A DNA stretch of 64,000 nt from Actinokineospora inagensis DSM 44258 (GTDB lineage: Bacteria; Actinomycetota; Actinomycetes; Mycobacteriales; Pseudonocardiaceae). The translations under genes were made by a program, and so were the position numbers. This document shows positions 41,326 through 51,088 of the stretch, one piece after another. Where the stretch lies: the NCBI RefSeq assembly GCF_000482865.1, contig NZ_KI519516.1, positions 304,574-368,573 on the forward strand. The letters are read 5' to 3'. Position 1 is the stretch's first letter, and the number at the start of each line of letters is the position of its first letter. The notes below the pieces were generated by a model. That model had not been told where the DNA came from, searched no databases, and was given only the letters and a program-made list of their open reading frames with translations.

Positions 41326-43896
41326 TCATCCCGCGCCGAGACAGATGAACGGCCTGCGGTACGGGTCTTCCGCGATGGATTCCGCCAGTGCCCGTGCCGG
41401 GTTCACCCCAGCGGTGAGGTGGCGGTGGTAGGTGATCATCGCCGTCGCGGCTGACTCGTCGCCGACGCGGGTGGTGGCGGCGACCACCGTGCGGACGCCG
41501 CTGGCCAGCAGGGCACCCGCGTAACCCAGGGCCTCATCCCCGGGCCGCACGTAGTTGAGGGCGAGTTCGCAGGCGGCCAGGACGACCTGACGCGGGGGTT
41601 GCCGCAGGCGGGCGACTTCGTAGGCGAACAGCGGTCCGTCGGCGAGTTCGAGCCGGGAGAACAACGCGTTGGTGGGTTCGTGTTCGCCGTGCGCGGCGAT
41701 GTGCGCGAGTTCGGCCCCGTCCAACGCGGTCAGCACATCGGCGACTGTCGCGTGTTCACCGTCCAAGGCGACGGCGTCCGGGTAGACCGCCCGGAGTGGT
41801 CCCTCCTCGGCGACCAGGCCGGTGAGCATCGGTCCGCGGGCGAGGACCGTGCGGCCCTTGGGGGACACGCCGGTGGTGGCGCTGAGCCAGGCGGTCGCGG
41901 ACGGGGCGACGACCAGCGGGCGGCCCCACAGCGACGGCAGGCTCCCCCAGGGCACGGCGTACAGCGGGCCGGTCGGGATGATCACCAGCTCGTGGTCGTC
42001 GATCAACGGCAGCAGCGGTTGGATGAGCTGACGATCCAACCCTCCCGCGCTCCGGGCGGCCGAGGCCTTGACGACCTCCACCACCGGCGGCGGCAAGGTG
42101 TCCGGCGCCAACACATCCAGGTCCGCGTGCAGCCGGGCGGCCCATTCCGCCGCCTCGGTGGCCGAACCGAGGCGGACCATCCTGGCGCCGGTCCCGGAGG
42201 CCACGACGGCGACGACCTCGTCGCCCGACGTGGCGAACGAGACCAGCACGCGGCCGAGCAGGGCGGGCGACACCGCTTCCAGCGTCGCGACCGGCCGCGG
42301 TTTGCCCCACGGGCTCGCGTACCAGCCCTGCCGTTCGATCTCGCGTTCCAGGACGGCGGTCTGCTTCTCCAGCTCGTCGGCGGAGCGGCCCGCGAGGCGG
42401 GTCAACTGGGCGGTGCGCTTGGCCAGGCGGAGCTCGGCGGCCTTCTCGGCGATGTTGGCGTCGCGGATGTCGGGCACGGGTTCGTAGCGGTAGACCTGCG
42501 CGCGGGTGCGCTCCAGCCAACCGAACAGCCTGCGCGCGTCCGGGCGGGGGCGTTCCAGGACGAGCTTCACGGCGAGTTCGCCGAGGTGCCTGCCGTGCAC
42601 GGCGGTGCCGCAGACCAGTTCCAGGCCGCCCATCCGGTCGCGGGCCCGGCCCAGTTCGGACAGCCCGGCGCGGGCCTGGCCGAGCGCGGCGCGGATGTCG
42701 GACTCGGCGACGGCCAGTTCCGCGCGGCACAGGCGCAGCAGCATCCGGTGGTCGACCGGGGTCGTGGCCCGGGGCTTGGGGACCTGGGCGAGCAGCTTGG
42801 CCGCCGTGTCGAGGTTGCCGCGGCGGATCTCCAGGCGGATGGCGAGCATCAGGGCCAGCGCGGCCTCGTCTTCCAGCAGCAGGCCGCGGAGCTGGTCGGC
42901 GAGCTGGACGGCGGTGGCGGGCAACGTCGCGGAGATGCGGGACCGGTCGAGGGCGTCGAGGGTGTCGGCGCGCAGCGCGGCCAGGGCGGCCACGGCGGCC
43001 CAGCGCTCGTTGCCGCGGCGGCGGAACATGCGCTCGGAGCGGCGGGCGCGCCTGCGGGCCTGGGCGGTGTCGCCGTGCAGCAGGGCGGCGGCGGCGCGGG
43101 CGACCTCGGCCTCGGCGGCGTCCTGACCGACGCGTTGGCGGCGCAACCGGGGCAGCGCGTCGTCGAGGTGCCGGGCGGCCTCGTCGACCAGGCCACCGGC
43201 GAGCAGGGCGCGGGCCTGGTCGAGCTGGGCGACCGGCAGCATGCCGGGGGCGCGGGCGGCGCACTCGCGGGTGGTCTCGGCGAAGTAGCGCAGCGCGGTC
43301 GGCACGTCGCCGATCATGTGGGCCACGTAACCGCGGTTGTGCCGGGCCTTGATGGCGATGTCGTGCAGGCCGTACCGCTCGCACAGCTCGATGCACGTGT
43401 CGAGCTCGGCGATGGCGGCGGCGGTGTGCGCGCGTTCGATCTGGGCCAGGCTGCGGTTGAGGTAGAGGCTGGCCAACACGTAAGGGTCACCGGAACCCGC
43501 GGCGAGACCGGCCCGCAACAGGTCGGCCGCCTCGGACAGCAGGTCGAGACCGAGGTCGATGGCACCGGCCCGGATGTGCAGGAACCCGCGCTGCTCCAGG
43601 GAAAGCCCGGCCAGCTCGGCCCGCAGCGCCCCGTCGGACACGGTGCCGACCAGCGCGTCGGCGTCGGAGAGCCTGCGGATGCCCTGGGTGATGGTGGCGC
43701 CCTCGGTCTCCGCGTAGGCGAGGGTGACCAGGATGCGCACCCGCAGTTCGACGACCTCGACCGCGGTCTGCGACGGCGCGGTGTCCAGCACGGCCAACGC
43801 CTCGCCGAGCAGCGCTCGCGCGCGAGCGAAGGTGTAGGCGTACACGGCTTTGCGGCCACGGCGGTAGAGCGCGCCTGCACGCCGGACAGCGGGCAT
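41326..43896 (-). CDS. TPR-CHAT (caspase-like) protein
   Basis: An 856-aa soluble protein. The first 560 residues are helical TPR-type repeats. The C-terminal 280 residues are a CHAT peptidase domain with the catalytic histidine in LAHIAAHGEHEPTNALFS and the cysteine in VVLAACELALNYV, plus PGDEALGYAGALLASGVRTV and the terminal WAA-like YRRPFICLGAG. CHAT proteins are caspase-like proteases that cut partner proteins when their TPRs sense a signal (for example TPR-CHAT/Craspase). No signal peptide. Its only same-strand partner is the S8 protease just upstream. ATG at 43896 gives the natural N-terminus. Confidence 0.9.
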   Translation of the reverse strand: MPAVRRAGALYRRGRKAVYAYTFARARALLGEALAVLDTAPSQTAVEVVELRVRILVTLAYAETEGATITQGIRRLSDADALVGTVSDGALRAELAGLSLEQRGFLHIRAGAIDLGLDLLSEAADLLRAGLAAGSGDPYVLASLYLNRSLAQIERAHTAAAIAELDTCIELCERYGLHDIAIKARHNRGYVAHMIGDVPTALRYFAETTRECAARAPGMLPVAQLDQARALLAGGLVDEAARHLDDALPRLRRQRVGQDAAEAEVARAAAALLHGDTAQARRRARRSERMFRRRGNERWAAVAALAALRADTLDALDRSRISATLPATAVQLADQLRGLLLEDEAALALMLAIRLEIRRGNLDTAAKLLAQVPKPRATTPVDHRMLLRLCRAELAVAESDIRAALGQARAGLSELGRARDRMGGLELVCGTAVHGRHLGELAVKLVLERPRPDARRLFGWLERTRAQVYRYEPVPDIRDANIAEKAAELRLAKRTAQLTRLAGRSADELEKQTAVLEREIERQGWYASPWGKPRPVATLEAVSPALLGRVLVSFATSGDEVVAVVASGTGARMVRLGSATEAAEWAARLHADLDVLAPDTLPPPVVEVVKASAARSAGGLDRQLIQPLLPLIDDHELVIIPTGPLYAVPWGSLPSLWGRPLVVAPSATAWLSATTGVSPKGRTVLARGPMLTGLVAEEGPLRAVYPDAVALDGEHATVADVLTALDGAELAHIAAHGEHEPTNALFSRLELADGPLFAYEVARLRQPPRQVVLAACELALNYVRPGDEALGYAGALLASGVRTVVAATTRVGDESAATAMITYHRHLTAGVNPARALAESIAEDPYRRPFICLGAG

Positions 43897-43910
43897 ACCG
43901 TCAACCCTAC

Positions 43911-43941
43911 GTGCCGCGTCCACCGGTGGTGGACGCGGCAC
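43911..43941. terminator. perfect 14-bp hairpin between the S8 protease and CHAT genes
   Basis: Arms 43911-43924 and 43928-43941 with a 3-base loop. It lies 24 bases after the protease stop and 15 before the CHAT start, so it could be a terminator or a partial terminator tuning the CHAT level. Confidence 0.7.
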
Positions 43942-43964
43942 GGCGGTTTCGAACCACTAGTGCC

Positions 43965-45827
43965 TCAGCTACGCCAGCCGAGCTCGGCGAGGTCGCCGTC
44001 GCACAGGTCGCGGGCCAGCCCGGCCCGGACGACCCGGTCCTCTGGGGTGCTCGCGTCGGCCAACTCGGCGAGCCTGCCCGCGATCATGCCCGCGACCACC
44101 GGGGCCGCGAACGAGGTGCCCGCCCACACGGCGAAGCCGCTGGTGAGGTCGTCCGGGTCCAGGGTGGCCCTGGGCAGCGCGCCCGGCCCGGGGGTCTCCA
44201 GCTCCGGTTCCTCCGGCCCCTGCCACAGCGGGACGGTGCTGACCACGGCGTTGCCCGGCGCCCACCGGGTGACCCAGTCGCCCTCGTTGCTGAACGCGGC
44301 GACCGACTTGCCGGACGGGTTGAGCGCGCCGACCGCGATCAGCAGCGGGTTGCCGCTGTTGGAGCTGTCGTGGTTGAGCGCCATCGCGGCCGGGATGAAC
44401 GGCCGCGTCGTGGCGTCGTTGCCCGCCGCGGCGACGACGAGCACGCCGAGGTCGGTGAGCTTGCGGACCGCCTCGGTGAGCTGCCGCCCGGTCTGCTGGT
44501 CGGTGTTCTCCGGGTAGAAGCCCAGCGACAGCGACACCACGTCGACCAGGTCCTCCGGCCGCCCGCCCGCCAGCGCGGAGGCGACCCGCTCGCGCAACCA
44601 CTCCAGGGCCAGCAGCACCGAGCCGTCGGTGGTGATGCCGTCGGTGTGCAGGACCCGCAGCGACAGGATGCGCGCGTCCGGGCAGTTCTGGAACACCAGA
44701 CCGGTGACGAAGGTGCCGTGCCCCGAGTGCGAGTCGGTCACCCCGAGCAGCGGCTGCAGCACGTCGCGCTCGTCGATGGGCGAGATCATCGACGGCAGCG
44801 CGCCACCGCTCTGGTCGGTGAGCGTGGTCTCCAGGTCGTTGAGCAGACCCTGGAAGTCGTCGGAGACCTCGACCACCGGGTCGGTGTGCGCGGGGCCGAT
44901 GGTCAGCCACGGGTGCGGGCCGATGCCGGTGTCCAGCACCGCGACCACCGGCCGCCTGCCCGCCCGGAGCGCGGTCGGCTTGCGGCGGTGCGGCTTGGGC
45001 ATGAACACCCGCACCGCGTTGCGCTGCCCGTTGCCGAGCGCGATCGCGCCGCCGTTGTAGCCGACCGGGACCCCGTTGCCGAACGGCACTCCATTGCCGA
45101 AGGGGACGCCGTTGCCGAACGGAACCCCGTTGCCGAAGGGGACACCGTTGCCGAACGGCGCGGCACCCCAATGGGCGGAGACGGCGGCGCTGTACCCGGC
45201 GTTGTAGCCCGCCCCGTAGTGCACGTGGGACGGCGCGGCGCCGGGAGCCGCGGCGCTGTACGTGGTGCCGGTGCCCGCGTCCGGCTCGGTGTGGCCGTCC
45301 ATCCCGACCGAAGCGGCCAGCGCCAGGTGTTCGAGGCCGATGCCGCGCACCGCGTCCGGCCCGAGGGCGCGGCGCAGGTTCGCCAGCACGGTCCACGGGT
45401 CCGGGGCCGCCTCGACGACGGCGTCCTCGCGGACCTCCAGCAGCATCGGCACGGCGACGTCGGCGTCGAACTCGGCCACGGCCCGGCGCCAGGTCGGCGT
45501 CTCGGGCAACCGGAGCACCATGCGGACGCCGATCCGGGCCAACACGTGGTTGAACTTCGCGATCTGCCGCCGGTCACGCGCGATGCCCAGCGGCACCAGC
45601 AGCGTGTTGTAGCGGTAGGCGGTCGAGTCCGGGCGGCGGCCGCGCTCGCCGGGGACCGCGGTGGACGGGTCGAGAATCCTGGCCCGGTGTCGCACCAGGA
45701 CGTCGGCGCCCAGGTTGATCACCTGGGTGAACCGGGAGAGATCCGGTCCGGTCTGGACCCCGCCGCGGGATCCGGTCCGCTCGTTCGGCTCGTTCGGTTG
45801 CCCCCCGTTGGCCCGCACGTCCGCCAT
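43965..45827 (-). CDS. S8 (subtilisin) family serine protease, no signal peptide
   Basis: A 620-aa protein with an N-terminal region of about 290 residues and then a subtilase domain. The catalytic triad is visible: Asp in PVVAVLDTGIGPHPW, His in DSHSGHGTFVTGLVF, Ser in WAGTSFAAPVVAGMIAGRLA, with the oxyanion Asn in VVAAAGNDA. There is no signal peptide or membrane segment, so it probably acts in the cytosol. Between the N-terminal region and the catalytic domain are five tandem PFGNGV hexapeptides. It is the upstream neighbour of the TPR-CHAT gene. Confidence 0.9.
   Translation of the reverse strand: MADVRANGGQPNEPNERTGSRGGVQTGPDLSRFTQVINLGADVLVRHRARILDPSTAVPGERGRRPDSTAYRYNTLLVPLGIARDRRQIAKFNHVLARIGVRMVLRLPETPTWRRAVAEFDADVAVPMLLEVREDAVVEAAPDPWTVLANLRRALGPDAVRGIGLEHLALAASVGMDGHTEPDAGTGTTYSAAAPGAAPSHVHYGAGYNAGYSAAVSAHWGAAPFGNGVPFGNGVPFGNGVPFGNGVPFGNGVPVGYNGGAIALGNGQRNAVRVFMPKPHRRKPTALRAGRRPVVAVLDTGIGPHPWLTIGPAHTDPVVEVSDDFQGLLNDLETTLTDQSGGALPSMISPIDERDVLQPLLGVTDSHSGHGTFVTGLVFQNCPDARILSLRVLHTDGITTDGSVLLALEWLRERVASALAGGRPEDLVDVVSLSLGFYPENTDQQTGRQLTEAVRKLTDLGVLVVAAAGNDATTRPFIPAAMALNHDSSNSGNPLLIAVGALNPSGKSVAAFSNEGDWVTRWAPGNAVVSTVPLWQGPEEPELETPGPGALPRATLDPDDLTSGFAVWAGTSFAAPVVAGMIAGRLAELADASTPEDRVVRAGLARDLCDGDLAELGWRS
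45069..45160. repeat. five tandem 18-bp units in the S8 protease gene
   Basis: TTGCCGAAC/AGGGGACGCC-type units repeat every 18 bases and encode (PFGNGV)5 on the minus strand, a glycine-rich linker between the N-terminal region and the protease domain. Confidence 0.85.
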
Positions 45828-46364
45828 GGATTACCCACCCCGAAAGTCGTTGGTCACGGTCGGTGTCGTTCGCCCGCCGACCTGCTCTCAACCGTAGTAG
45901 AGCAGAATCGTGGTCATGAGATACATCGATTGACAAACCCCCTGCGTAACGCGCATTTGGGATCAACTCTCCGCTGATACCGAGGTAACGATCAGTAAGC
46001 GAAAACCGGGGCCGACCGAACAACGTCCACTCGGACAGCGCAGTGACCGGCCGCTCGGAATGGATCTTCGTGCGACCAGGCCGGACCTGGGGGAAGCGAA
46101 CAGCAATCATCGTGGCCGCGCAACGCCCCCATCGGGTACGGAGAGCGCGCGCGGGCGCACGCACGGGAGTCGTCCACTGTGCCGGTTCGCGCTATTCGAA
46201 CAGGTGAGCGGCGAACCGGCCAGAATGATCTTGAAAATTCCGAGAATCCACTGTGGACAAACCAGGGGAATTCGCCGAGCCCGGAACCGGACCGCATTAT
46301 CGCACCGGTGTTCGACACTTACGCCGGAGTGACCGGGCGCTCGCAGAATGCGTGGGACCAGCCG
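45828..46364. other. 537-bp gap before the S8 protease gene
   Basis: The gap holds the 5' region of the protease gene and the 3' side of mnmA. It is noticeably less GC-rich than its surroundings (for example GAGATACATCGATTGACAAA near 45930). A 108-aa minus frame at 45992-46318 shows no family resemblance and poor codon bias. I see no gene or strong hairpin. Confidence 0.5.
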
Positions 46365-47453
46365 CTAGCCGGTCGCGGAAATCATCGCGCTGCCCAGCAC
46401 GACATCGCCCGCCGGGTCCGGGCGGTAGAGCACAACGGCCTGCCCAGGGGCGACCCCGCGCAGTTCGCCGACCGGGTGGACGAGCAGTCGACCGTCCACA
46501 AGCGACGCCGTGGCCGGGGTGGTGCCGCCGTGCGCGCGGATCTGCGCCACGCACTCGACGGTGCCGGTCAGCGGGTCGCCGGAGGGCCAGACCGGCCGGT
46601 CGCCGAGGATCTCGCGGACCGCCAGCCGCTCCGCCGGGCCGACCCGCACGGTGCCCCGGACCGGTTCGAGCGAGAGCACGTACCGGGGCTTGCCGTCCGC
46701 GGCGGGGGTGTCGATGCCCAGGCCGTGCCGCTGCCCGACGGTGAACCCGTGCACCCCGGCGTGCACACCGAGCACCGCGCCGGTCTGGTCGTCGACCAGG
46801 GTCCCGGGGCGGGTGCCGAGCTTGCCGGTCAGGAAGGCCCTGGTGTCCCCGTCGGGGATGAAGCAGATGTCGTAGCTGTCCGGCTTCTCGGCGACGGCCA
46901 GCCCGCGCTCGGCCGCCTCGGCCCGCACGTCCGACTTCACCGAGCCGCCCAGCGGGAACATCGCGTGCGCGAGCTGCTCGGCGGTCAGCGACGCCAGCAC
47001 GTAGGACTGGTCCTTGTCCGGGTCGGCCGCGCGGCGCAGTTCCGGCTTGCCGTCGACGGTCGCGAGACGGGCGTAGTGGCCGGTGCAGACCGCGTCGAAG
47101 CCGAGCGCGACCGCCTTGTCCAGCAGCGCCTCGAACTTGATCCGCTCGTTGCACTTCAGGCACGGGTTCGGGGTGCGGCCCGCGGCGTACTCGGCGACGA
47201 AGTCCTCGACCACGTCCTCGGTGAACCGCTCGGCGAAGTCCCAGACGTAGAACGGGATGCCGAGCAGGTCGGCCACCCGGCGGGCGTCGTGCGCGTCCTC
47301 CACGGTGCAGCAGCCCCGGGAGCCGGTGCGCAGCGTGCCGGGCTTGGCCGAGAGCGCCAGGTGCACGCCGACCACGTCGTGCCCGGCCTCGACCGCGCGC
47401 GCGGCGGCCACCGCCGAGTCCACTCCCCCGCTCATCGCGGCCAGCACTCGCAC
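46365..47453 (-). CDS. mnmA: tRNA 2-thiouridylase
   Basis: MnmA thiolates U34 of tRNA(Lys/Glu/Gln) using persulfide sulfur from a cysteine desulfurase. The 362-aa enzyme has the PP-loop [14 protein letters not shown] near residue 5, the catalytic cysteine in [16 protein letters not shown], the second in [12 protein letters not shown], and the C-terminal beta-barrel. The start is GTG, three bases after the iscS stop. The operon iscS-mnmA couples sulfur donor and acceptor. Confidence 0.96.
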   Translation of the reverse strand: MRVLAAMSGGVDSAVAAARAVEAGHDVVGVHLALSAKPGTLRTGSRGCCTVEDAHDARRVADLLGIPFYVWDFAERFTEDVVEDFVAEYAAGRTPNPCLKCNERIKFEALLDKAVALGFDAVCTGHYARLATVDGKPELRRAADPDKDQSYVLASLTAEQLAHAMFPLGGSVKSDVRAEAAERGLAVAEKPDSYDICFIPDGDTRAFLTGKLGTRPGTLVDDQTGAVLGVHAGVHGFTVGQRHGLGIDTPAADGKPRYVLSLEPVRGTVRVGPAERLAVREILGDRPVWPSGDPLTGTVECVAQIRAHGGTTPATASLVDGRLLVHPVGELRGVAPGQAVVLYRPDPAGDVVLGSAMISATG

Positions 47454-47456
47454 GAC

Positions 47457-48677
47457 TCAGACCTCCGCCGGTGAGGCGCCGCGGCGCAGTCCGGCCAGCC
47501 CGGCGTTGCGGGCGCGGGCGACGACCGGGCCGATCGCGTCGCCGAGCGCCCGGACGTCGGCGTCGGTGGAGGTGTGGCCGAGGGAGAACCGCAGCGAGCC
47601 GCGGGCGGCCGCGGCGTCGGTGCCCATGGCCAGCAGCACGTGCGACGGCTGCGCCACGCCCGCGGTGCAGGCGGAGCCGGTCGAGCACTCGATGCCGCGC
47701 GCGTCGAGCAGCATGAGCAGGCTGTCGCCCTCGCAGCCGGGGAAGCTGAAGTGCGCGTTGCCGGGCAGCCTGGACGGTCCACCGTCCACTTCGGACTCAC
47801 CGGGGTCGCCGTTGAGCACCGCGTCCGGGACCACCGCGCGCACCGCGCGGACCAGGTCGTCGCGCAGCCGGGCCAAGGTGGTCGACCGGCGCGCGCGCTG
47901 CTCGGTGGCGACGCGGACCGCGGTGGCCAGCGCCACGATCGCGGGGACGTCCAGGGTGCCGGAGCGCACGTCGCGTTCCTGGCCACCGCCGTGCGACACC
48001 GGGGTGCACGCCACGTCGCGGCTCAGCAGCAGCACGCCGACGCCGTAGGGACCGCCGACCTTGTGCCCGGACAGGGTCAGCGCGCCCGCGCCGGAGCGGC
48101 CGAAGTCGACCGGCAGCACCCCGACGGCCTGCACGGCGTCGGTGTGGAACGGGATGCCGTGCAGGGCGCAGGTGCCCGCGAGCTCGCGCACCGGGTTGAC
48201 CGTGCCGACCTCGTTGTTCGCCCACATGACGCTGACCACGGCCACGTCGTCGGGGTTCTCGGCGATGGCGGCGCGCAGGGTGTCCTCGTGCACCCGGCCG
48301 AAGTCGTCGACCTCGAGCAGGGTGACCTCGGCGCCGTCGTGCTCGGCCAGCCACAGCGCGGCGTCCAGCACGGCGTGGTGCTCGACCGCGGACACCAGCA
48401 CCCGGGTGCGGCGCGGGTCGGCGGCCTTGCGCGCCCAGTAGATGCCCTTGACCGCGAGGTTGTCGCTCTCCGTGCCACCGGAGGTGAAGATCACCTCGGA
48501 CGGCCGGGCGCCCAGCGCGGCGGCGATGGACTCGCGTGCCTCCTCCACCGCGCGGCGGGCGCGGCGACCGGAGGAATGCAACGAAGAGGCGTTGCCGTAC
48601 GCGGACAACGCCCCGGTCAGCGCCGCGGCCGCTTCAGGCAGGATCGGCGTGGTGGCCGCGTGGTCGAGATAGCTCAT
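47457..48677 (-). CDS. iscS: cysteine desulfurase
   Basis: A 406-aa PLP enzyme that removes sulfur from cysteine. It shows [34 protein letters not shown], the internal-aldimine lysine in [20 protein letters not shown], and the mobile catalytic cysteine in [20 protein letters not shown]. It lies directly upstream of mnmA and so probably supplies sulfur for tRNA thiolation. Assigned to the IscS/NifS group; the exact subclass is inferred. Confidence 0.95.
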   Translation of the reverse strand: MSYLDHAATTPILPEAAAALTGALSAYGNASSLHSSGRRARRAVEEARESIAAALGARPSEVIFTSGGTESDNLAVKGIYWARKAADPRRTRVLVSAVEHHAVLDAALWLAEHDGAEVTLLEVDDFGRVHEDTLRAAIAENPDDVAVVSVMWANNEVGTVNPVRELAGTCALHGIPFHTDAVQAVGVLPVDFGRSGAGALTLSGHKVGGPYGVGVLLLSRDVACTPVSHGGGQERDVRSGTLDVPAIVALATAVRVATEQRARRSTTLARLRDDLVRAVRAVVPDAVLNGDPGESEVDGGPSRLPGNAHFSFPGCEGDSLLMLLDARGIECSTGSACTAGVAQPSHVLLAMGTDAAAARGSLRFSLGHTSTDADVRALGDAIGPVVARARNAGLAGLRRGASPAEV

Positions 48678-48711
48678 CGCCCGTCCAGGGTAGACCGGCC
48701 AGGCCCCGGGG

Positions 48712-50088
48712 TCACACCCGGTCGTCGGTGGACCGGCGGAACGCGATCGCCCCGACCAGCGCCACCCCGGCCATCGTCAGGTCGATCGGGACCAGTGCGG
48801 GCCCGGGGGCGGCGGTGGAGGCCAGCGCCGCCAGCAGCACCCCGCCCAGGCCGATCAGGGTCGCGGACAGCCCGGTGTCGCTGACCTGCAGCGCCGACGA
48901 GGTGAACCCGCGCTCGTGGGCCGGGGTCAGGCCAAGCGCCAACACGTTGATCGCCGGGAAGGCCAGGCCCATGCCCGCCCCGCACACCGTCCACAGCACC
49001 GCCGCCAGCCAGGGCCAGACCCACGGGAACGCCACGAACGCCATCGCCGCCAACCCGACCACGACGGCAAGGAACCCCGCGCGGATCAGGGTGGTGCGCG
49101 GCACGTCGGGGTGCCTGCCCTGCCAGAGCGAGGCGGCCGACCAGCCGAGCGCGCCGACGGTCAACGGCAAACCCGCCATCCACGGCGCGAACCCGTGCAC
49201 GGTGGTGAGGGTCAACGGCACGAACGCCTCAACCCCGAAGAACGCCCCGGCGAACAGGCCGCGGGCCAACACGAGCTTGGGCAGCCCCGGTCGGCCGAGC
49301 AGCGTGCCCTTCGGCAGCAGGACGCGCAGCGACGGGACGAGCAGGGCCACCCCGCCGAGCCCGAGCCACAGGGTGGTCAGCGACGGGTGTTGTGCGGCCC
49401 AACCGATCGCGGGGATGCCGATCCCGGCCGCGAGCGCGGCGAGCGGCACCCACCGACGGGTCTGCCGCCGCCGCTCGTGCGGGGGCAGGTTCCGCAGCGC
49501 CGGGACCAACAACACCACCCCCAGCACGGCGAGCGGCACCAACCCGAGGAACACCCACCGCCACCCGTACCGCTCGGTCACCACACCCGCCAGCGTCGGC
49601 CCGACGATGGAGGGCACCACCCAGGCGGCGGCGAGCAACCCGAACGCCGCGGGCCGGACCCGCTCCGGGTAGATCAGCGCGACCAACACGTAGATGGCGA
49701 CGATCTCGGAACCCCCGCCGAACCCCTGCAACACCCGCGCCGCCAGCAGCACCGGCATCGACCCGGCCGTCCCGGCCACGACGAGGCCGAGCAGGAACAG
49801 GACCGGCCCGACCAGCAACACCGGCCGCGCGCCGACCCGGTCACACACCCACCCGCCGACAACGGTCGCGACCACAGTGGCGGACAGGTACGTGGTGAAC
49901 GGCCACGAGTACAGCGCCCCACCGTGCAGGTCGGCGACCATGCGCGGCAACGCGGTCGAGACGCCGAGCTGCTCGAACGCGCTGATGGTGACGAGCAGCA
50001 GGACACCGAGCGTGGTGGCCCTGGTCCGGGCCGCCCACAGCTCGGCACCGGGACGGGTTCGCGCCGGACTGGCCTCGGTCGTGGTCAC
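48712..50088 (-). CDS. MFS transporter
   Basis: A 458-aa major-facilitator protein with about 12-14 helices. Motif A is recognisable ([20 protein letters not shown]), and motif C-like [22 protein letters not shown] (drug:H+ antiporter feature) follows helix five. It starts with a short disordered segment [14 protein letters not shown]. The substrate is unknown; the motif-C-like segment suggests export. It sits 34 bases downstream of iscS (opposite end) on the same strand but is functionally separate. Confidence 0.9.
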   Translation of the reverse strand: MTTTEASPARTRPGAELWAARTRATTLGVLLLVTISAFEQLGVSTALPRMVADLHGGALYSWPFTTYLSATVVATVVGGWVCDRVGARPVLLVGPVLFLLGLVVAGTAGSMPVLLAARVLQGFGGGSEIVAIYVLVALIYPERVRPAAFGLLAAAWVVPSIVGPTLAGVVTERYGWRWVFLGLVPLAVLGVVLLVPALRNLPPHERRRQTRRWVPLAALAAGIGIPAIGWAAQHPSLTTLWLGLGGVALLVPSLRVLLPKGTLLGRPGLPKLVLARGLFAGAFFGVEAFVPLTLTTVHGFAPWMAGLPLTVGALGWSAASLWQGRHPDVPRTTLIRAGFLAVVVGLAAMAFVAFPWVWPWLAAVLWTVCGAGMGLAFPAINVLALGLTPAHERGFTSSALQVSDTGLSATLIGLGGVLLAALASTAAPGPALVPIDLTMAGVALVGAIAFRRSTDDRV

Positions 50089-50100
50089 CCACTCATCTTG

Positions 50101-50124
50101 GGACCTCGACCTCGGTGGAGGTCC
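50101..50124. terminator. weak hairpin between the acyltransferase and MFS genes
   Basis: GGACCTC (50101-50107) pairs with GAGGTCC (50118-50124). A 7-bp stem with no U-tract, so only a candidate. Confidence 0.35.
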
Positions 50125-50170
50125 AGCCCTTTTCGCTCACACCGGCCCAACCGGCAACGGGCGGGGCCGC

Positions 50171-51040
50171 TCAGGCCGAGAGCCGGGCCGGGCGAGCACG
50201 GCGCCTGCGCTGGGCGGGGATGGTGGTGACCCGGCCGAGGGCCGAGTTCAGCGCGGCCTCGGTGAGGGCGGCCAACTCGCGGCGGTCGGCCGCGCGGCCC
50301 GGGGCCAGCTCGTCCAACACGGTCAGTTCCACGACCAGGCCGCGCAGGCGGGCGGTGCGCCGGATCGAGTCGATGATCGTCTCGGTGCCGATGAACGCGG
50401 GGGTGGTGCTCTCGCGGCCGTCGGCGAGGCGGTAGCGCAGGGCGAGCGGGCGGACCGGGACGCCGCCGTCGATGGCGGCCTGGAACAGGGCGGGGCGGAA
50501 GTGGCCCATGCCCTGGCCGCACCACGTGGTGCCCTCGGGGCAGACGTAGACCAGGGAGCCGTTGCGCAGCGAGTCCGACAGGGCGTCGACCGTGCCGGGC
50601 AGGGACCGCAGGCTTTCCCGGTTGACGAACAGGGTGCCCGCGGCGGCGACCACCCGGCCGATGACCGGCCACCGCCGGATGTCCTCCTTGGCCAGCGCCC
50701 GCATCGGCCGGACGGCGTTGACCGCGGCGATGTCCAGCCACGAGATGTGGTTGGCGGCGACCAGGGCGCCCCGGGTGCGGCCCGCGCGCAAGGCCGCGCC
50801 GCCGTGCACGACCAGGCGGACGCCGAACGCGCCGAGCACGCCGCGGAAGATCCACTTGGCCAGCCGGTCGCGGCCGCGGCGGCCGATGACCGGCATCAGC
50901 GGCACCGACAGGGCGGCGACCAGCAGGACGCCGACGGCACCGGCGAGCCGGGCGGCGACCCGGAGGCGGCCGACGGTGGGTTCGCCGTCGGTGAGGCATT
51001 TCGGCCCACACGGTGACGTGGGCATCCAGTCGTGTGCCAT
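50171..51040 (-). CDS. lysophospholipid/ornithine-lipid acyltransferase (OlsA-like)
   Basis: A 289-aa membrane-associated O-acyltransferase. After an N-terminal hydrophobic segment (LAGAVGVLLVAALSVPLMPV) it has the HX4D motif VAANHISWLDIAAVN near residue 92, block II-III residues FVNRESLRSLPGTV and VCPEGTTWCGQGMGHFRPAL. In combination with the OlsB-like gene just upstream it is a good candidate for the second acylation of ornithine lipid; the pair also occurs in mycobacteria beside etfA/etfB. Substrate assignment is inferred. Confidence 0.85.
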   Translation of the reverse strand: MAHDWMPTSPCGPKCLTDGEPTVGRLRVAARLAGAVGVLLVAALSVPLMPVIGRRGRDRLAKWIFRGVLGAFGVRLVVHGGAALRAGRTRGALVAANHISWLDIAAVNAVRPMRALAKEDIRRWPVIGRVVAAAGTLFVNRESLRSLPGTVDALSDSLRNGSLVYVCPEGTTWCGQGMGHFRPALFQAAIDGGVPVRPLALRYRLADGRESTTPAFIGTETIIDSIRRTARLRGLVVELTVLDELAPGRAADRRELAALTEAALNSALGRVTTIPAQRRRRARPARLSA

Positions 51041-51088
51041 GGCGCTACTCCCCCGAACCGGACCAGGACAACGGAACCACCCCCGGGG

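Noticed and set aside
45992-46318. 108-aa minus-strand frame before the S8 gene
   Set aside because: No domain, poor third-position GC bias, and no ribosome site.
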